Made by a program: the position numbers and the translations under genes. Under the pieces are notes generated by a model. The model worked only from the letters and a program-made list of their open reading frames with translations, ran no database searches and had not been told where the DNA came from. A stretch of 64,000 nucleotides of DNA from Sediminibacterium sp. (GTDB taxonomy: Bacteria > Bacteroidota > Bacteroidia > Chitinophagales > Chitinophagaceae): the NCBI RefSeq assembly GCF_030695065.1, contig NZ_JAUYTR010000005.1, positions 124,001 to 188,000 on the forward strand. Reading direction: 5' to 3'. This document shows positions 61,360-64,000 of the stretch, piece after piece (the first letter of the stretch is position 1; each line of letters starts with the position of its first letter).

Positions 61360-64000
61360 TTATTTAATACCAATTACAGGTACCTGTTTATCGTTAATCA
61401 TTTTATTAAGTTGTTTAATATCGGTATCCATTATTTTTTGAAGCTTAACTAATTGCGCATTTGCTTGACCACTTAAATCGGCAAAGGCTTCACGAACTTG
61501 CTTGCTTGGGGCATTTTGACCACTTGAAGCTACTCCATATAAACCTGCAATTTTATCGTTCAAGCGAATAGGAAAGTTTAAAACATCTTGTCCGCTTTTA
61601 GCTTTGGTTTGATACAATGCTTCTTCAATTGCTGTTAGCTGTTTATTAATGCTATCTGCATGTTGCTTTAAGTCTTTATTAGACTTTGCATCAACTCTTG
61701 CATTCAACTCGGTAATTTGAGTTCTAATAGTTCGGATATTTTTAATGGCTTTTTGAACTTCACTAAATTTATCACGAACAGATAATAAGAATGAAACTTG
61801 TGCATCGTAGTCTGCTTCAGTTGCTTGATATACTGGGTTCGGCTTTATAACGAAAGCAATTTCTGTTGAATCGTTTCCGTATTTCAGTTTTGCAGTGTAT
61901 TTACCAGGTGCAGCTTTGGCAGAGCCAATACCACCATTCCATAAAATCATGCCATCTGCTCTTTCAGCTGGAGGATAATTTTGGTCCCAAACAAACTGAT
62001 TAACCCCTTCGGTAATTTCAATTTTGTCTTCCGGCACTTTAGTAAAGCTGCTGAAAGTCTTAATTGGTTTCCCTTTTTTATCCATTACAGTAATAGCCAA
62101 TTTTGAACTATCTGTTACTCCTTTTAAGTAAAAGTTGATTACAGTACCCTGAGGAGGATTCGCGCCTGCATTGGGTTCTGCGGCAGCAGCACCTCGTCTT
62201 CTTCTTCCACCACCTTCTGTTCTGTATGAATCGTTTACAGTAAATACATGTAAATTCTTCTCTAAAATAGAAGCTGCTTTTTGCTGAACAATGGTAAGGT
62301 CATCAATCACCCAAAAGGAGCGACCTTGCGTAGCAACAATAAGATCATTGTCTTTTAATGCGATATCAGTAATAGGTACAATTGGAAGATTTAATTGAAA
62401 TGGCTTCCAGCTAGCTCCATCATTGTAACTAATGTACATACCAAATTCTGTACCTGCATACAATAAACCCTGCATTTTTCTATCGGCTCTGATTGCACGA
62501 GTAAAATGCATACTGTTAATACCGGTTGTAATTTTAGTCCAAGTTTTACCATAGTCGGTAGTCTTAAATAAATAAGGTGTGTAGTCATCCGACTTATATT
62601 TAGTTCCAGCAAAAAATGCCGTTCCTTTTCTAAATGGATCTGTTTCAATACAATTCCACATCATCCATTTTCCAGCATCTGCAGGTGTAACATTGTTCCA
62701 ATTTTTACCACCATCTTGGCTTACATGAATTAAACCATCATCGCTACCAGTCCAGAGTACATCTTTTTCTAAAGCAGATTCTGTTGCAGCAAAAATGGTA
62801 GAATAATATTCAACAGAAGTATTGTCTTTGGTAATAGGGCCTCCACTAGGACCTTGCTTAGATTTGTCGTTGGTAGTTAAATCGGGACTAATCATTTCCC
62901 AACTTTGTCCTTCATTTTCTGTTGCAAATAAATGATTTCCTGCAGTGTACAAACGCTTTGGATTATGAGGCGAAAAGAATATAGGGAAGTTCCACTGGAA
63001 TCTGTATTTCAATACATCGGCACCTGCACCCATCGGATTATCAGGCCAAACATTAATTGCCCTGTTTTCACCTGTTCTATGATCTAATCTAGATAAGTAT
63101 CCACCATAGTTACCACCGTAAACAATTTCAGGATTTAATGGATCTGCAACTACATGGCCACTTTCAGAACCAGCGGTTACATCCCAGTCACGTGAAGTAA
63201 TTCCAGCTCCTGTTGTTCTACTTTTAATACGAACAGTTGAATTGTCTTGTTGTGCGCCTAATATTCTATATGGTACCGCATTGTCTGTGGTAACACGATA
63301 GTATTGGCCCGTTGGTTGATTGTCCATTGTGCTCCAATTATTTCCACCATCAAAGCTTACTTGAGCACCACCATCATCCGCTACAATCATTCGCTTCCCA
63401 TCTTCTGGATCAATCCATAAATCATGGTGATCTCCATGGGGGGTATTGATGGATTGAAAGGTTCTACCACCATCTGAGCTCTTCATGAAATTTACATTGG
63501 GACAATAAACCAGGTTTTCATTTTTAGGATCTACATATACTTTGGTATAATACCAAGCACGTTGACGAATATTATTATCGTTACTGGTTAAAGACCAGGT
63601 TTCACCTGCATCTTCACTTTTATATAAACCACCATTGCTGTTTTCTATAATGGCGTATACTTTCTCAGGATTAGAAGGAGCAACTGCAACACCTACAATA
63701 CCCCATAAGCCCTTCGGCATACCCTTTTTATTTATTAACGGAACCCATGTTTCTCCACCATCTGTACTCTTGTACAAGCCACTACCTTCTCCACCGCTTT
63801 CCATACTATATGGGGTTCTAATTACTCTCCACATACCTGCATAAAACACATCTGGATTACCTGGTTCCATTACTAAATCAGAAGCACCTGTTTGGTTATT
63901 GATGTATAAAGTTCTTTTCCATGTTTTTCCACCATCGGTTGTTTTATATACGCCCCTTTCTTCATTGGGTCCAAACAAATGGCCCACTACTGCAGCCCAA
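61360..64000 (-). CDS. Asp-box (BNR/VPS10-like) repeat exoprotein, 5' end cut by the window edge
   Basis: The frame is open at base 64000 and about 880 residues are visible. It begins WAAVVGHLFGPNEERG, so the N-terminus and signal peptide lie outside. Many Asp-box turns are visible, such as KTTDGGKTWKR, STDGGETW, SEDAGETW, SSDGGRTF, SFDGGNNW, SQDGGKNW and TTDYGKTW, giving a multi-bladed propeller as in sortilin/VPS10- and photosystem II stability-type proteins. The C-terminal 300 residues hold beta-domains and a helical region (about 745-860). Probably secreted or on the cell surface; substrate unknown. It ends 5 bp from DUF5916. Confidence 0.85.
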   Translation of the reverse strand, partial: WAAVVGHLFGPNEERGVYKTTDGGKTWKRTLYINNQTGASDLVMEPGNPDVFYAGMWRVIRTPYSMESGGEGSGLYKSTDGGETWVPLINKKGMPKGLWGIVGVAVAPSNPEKVYAIIENSNGGLYKSEDAGETWSLTSNDNNIRQRAWYYTKVYVDPKNENLVYCPNVNFMKSSDGGRTFQSINTPHGDHHDLWIDPEDGKRMIVADDGGAQVSFDGGNNWSTMDNQPTGQYYRVTTDNAVPYRILGAQQDNSTVRIKSRTTGAGITSRDWDVTAGSESGHVVADPLNPEIVYGGNYGGYLSRLDHRTGENRAINVWPDNPMGAGADVLKYRFQWNFPIFFSPHNPKRLYTAGNHLFATENEGQSWEMISPDLTTNDKSKQGPSGGPITKDNTSVEYYSTIFAATESALEKDVLWTGSDDGLIHVSQDGGKNWNNVTPADAGKWMMWNCIETDPFRKGTAFFAGTKYKSDDYTPYLFKTTDYGKTWTKITTGINSMHFTRAIRADRKMQGLLYAGTEFGMYISYNDGASWKPFQLNLPIVPITDIALKDNDLIVATQGRSFWVIDDLTIVQQKAASILEKNLHVFTVNDSYRTEGGGRRRRGAAAAEPNAGANPPQGTVINFYLKGVTDSSKLAITVMDKKGKPIKTFSSFTKVPEDKIEITEGVNQFVWDQNYPPAERADGMILWNGGIGSAKAAPGKYTAKLKYGNDSTEIAFVIKPNPVYQATEADYDAQVSFLLSVRDKFSEVQKAIKNIRTIRTQITELNARVDAKSNKDLKQHADSINKQLTAIEEALYQTKAKSGQDVLNFPIRLNDKIAGLYGVASSGQNAPSKQVREAFADLSGQANAQLVKLQKIMDTDIKQLNKMINDKQVPVIGIK

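Noticed and set aside
1..64000. tRNA, rRNA, tmRNA, CRISPR arrays, insertion sequences, prophage or defence genes
   Set aside because: No cloverleaf-like segments, direct-repeat arrays, transposase or integrase motifs were seen; intergenic gaps are mostly under 200 bp and are filled by promoters and terminators.

Overview
The window looks like a chromosomal segment from a Bacteroidota bacterium, most likely Chitinophagaceae (Sediminibacterium-like; family-level placement is inference from protein style only). The evidence is the low G+C sequence, a short sigma-70 RpoD of the Bacteroidota type, TAnnTTTG -7 promoter elements, ExbB-ExbD-ExbD-TonB energy-transduction genes, DUF5916 and DUF5117-type proteins, and a 14-gene nuo operon with a truncated NuoG. 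Nothing resembles a phage, insertion sequence, plasmid, CRISPR array, defence island, tRNA or rRNA. It is a dense, mostly housekeeping region, and both edges cut through a gene.

Layout. 1-8.6 kb: a truncated VCBS-repeat lipoprotein, a membrane PAS histidine kinase, galactokinase, a lipoprotein formylglycine-generating-enzyme homologue, a DUF2202 ferritin-like lipoprotein, a small membrane protein and a class-C-type serine hydrolase. 8.7-14.1 kb, minus strand: mnmE, then two paralogous tonB genes, two exbD and exbB. 14.4-19.1 kb: a large secreted zinc protease, a carboxypeptidase-regulatory-domain protein and a MacB/FtsX-type permease. 19.2-32.3 kb: nuoA to nuoN in canonical order, encoding respiratory complex I. 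32.4-35.4 kb: a TPR protein, a PstS-like lipoprotein and a small membrane protein. 35.6-41.6 kb: hisS, a DUF3471-like protein, a thiolase, and an RNA-modification run (rlmN and two pseudouridine synthases). 41.6-46.3 kb: amidohydrolase, 1-Cys peroxiredoxin, dinB and an S41 protease. 46.3-50.6 kb: rimM, rpsP, ffh, a TlpA-like thioredoxin and rpoD. 50.8-55.4 kb: START-like protein, an unknown protein, LptF/G-type permease, a Tat-exported superoxide dismutase, OsmC and a glycosyltransferase. 55.5-64 kb: CDF metal transporter, M20 dipeptidase, Hsp15-like S4 protein, trmD, a DUF5916 outer-membrane protein and a truncated Asp-box repeat exoprotein.

How the genes fit together. Complex I supplies proton-motive force. 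The ExbB/ExbD/TonB set would carry that energy to outer-membrane transporters, and several secreted enzymes and lipoproteins suit a polymer- and peptide-scavenging heterotroph. Translation and RNA-modification genes (mnmE, hisS, rlmN, rluB- and rluA-type, rimM, rpsP, trmD, ffh) recur across the window. Three antioxidant proteins (SOD, Prx6-type, OsmC) are present.

The most interesting signals concern genome organisation rather than a new gene system. First, TAnnTTTG elements lie only 5-8 nt before the start codon of several genes, which would give leaderless mRNAs. Second, all nine convergent gene pairs are separated by 10 bp or less or overlap, including a 38-bp coding overlap at hisS. Third, one intrinsic terminator sits inside the coding sequence of the opposing gene. 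I did not find a convincing new multi-gene system.
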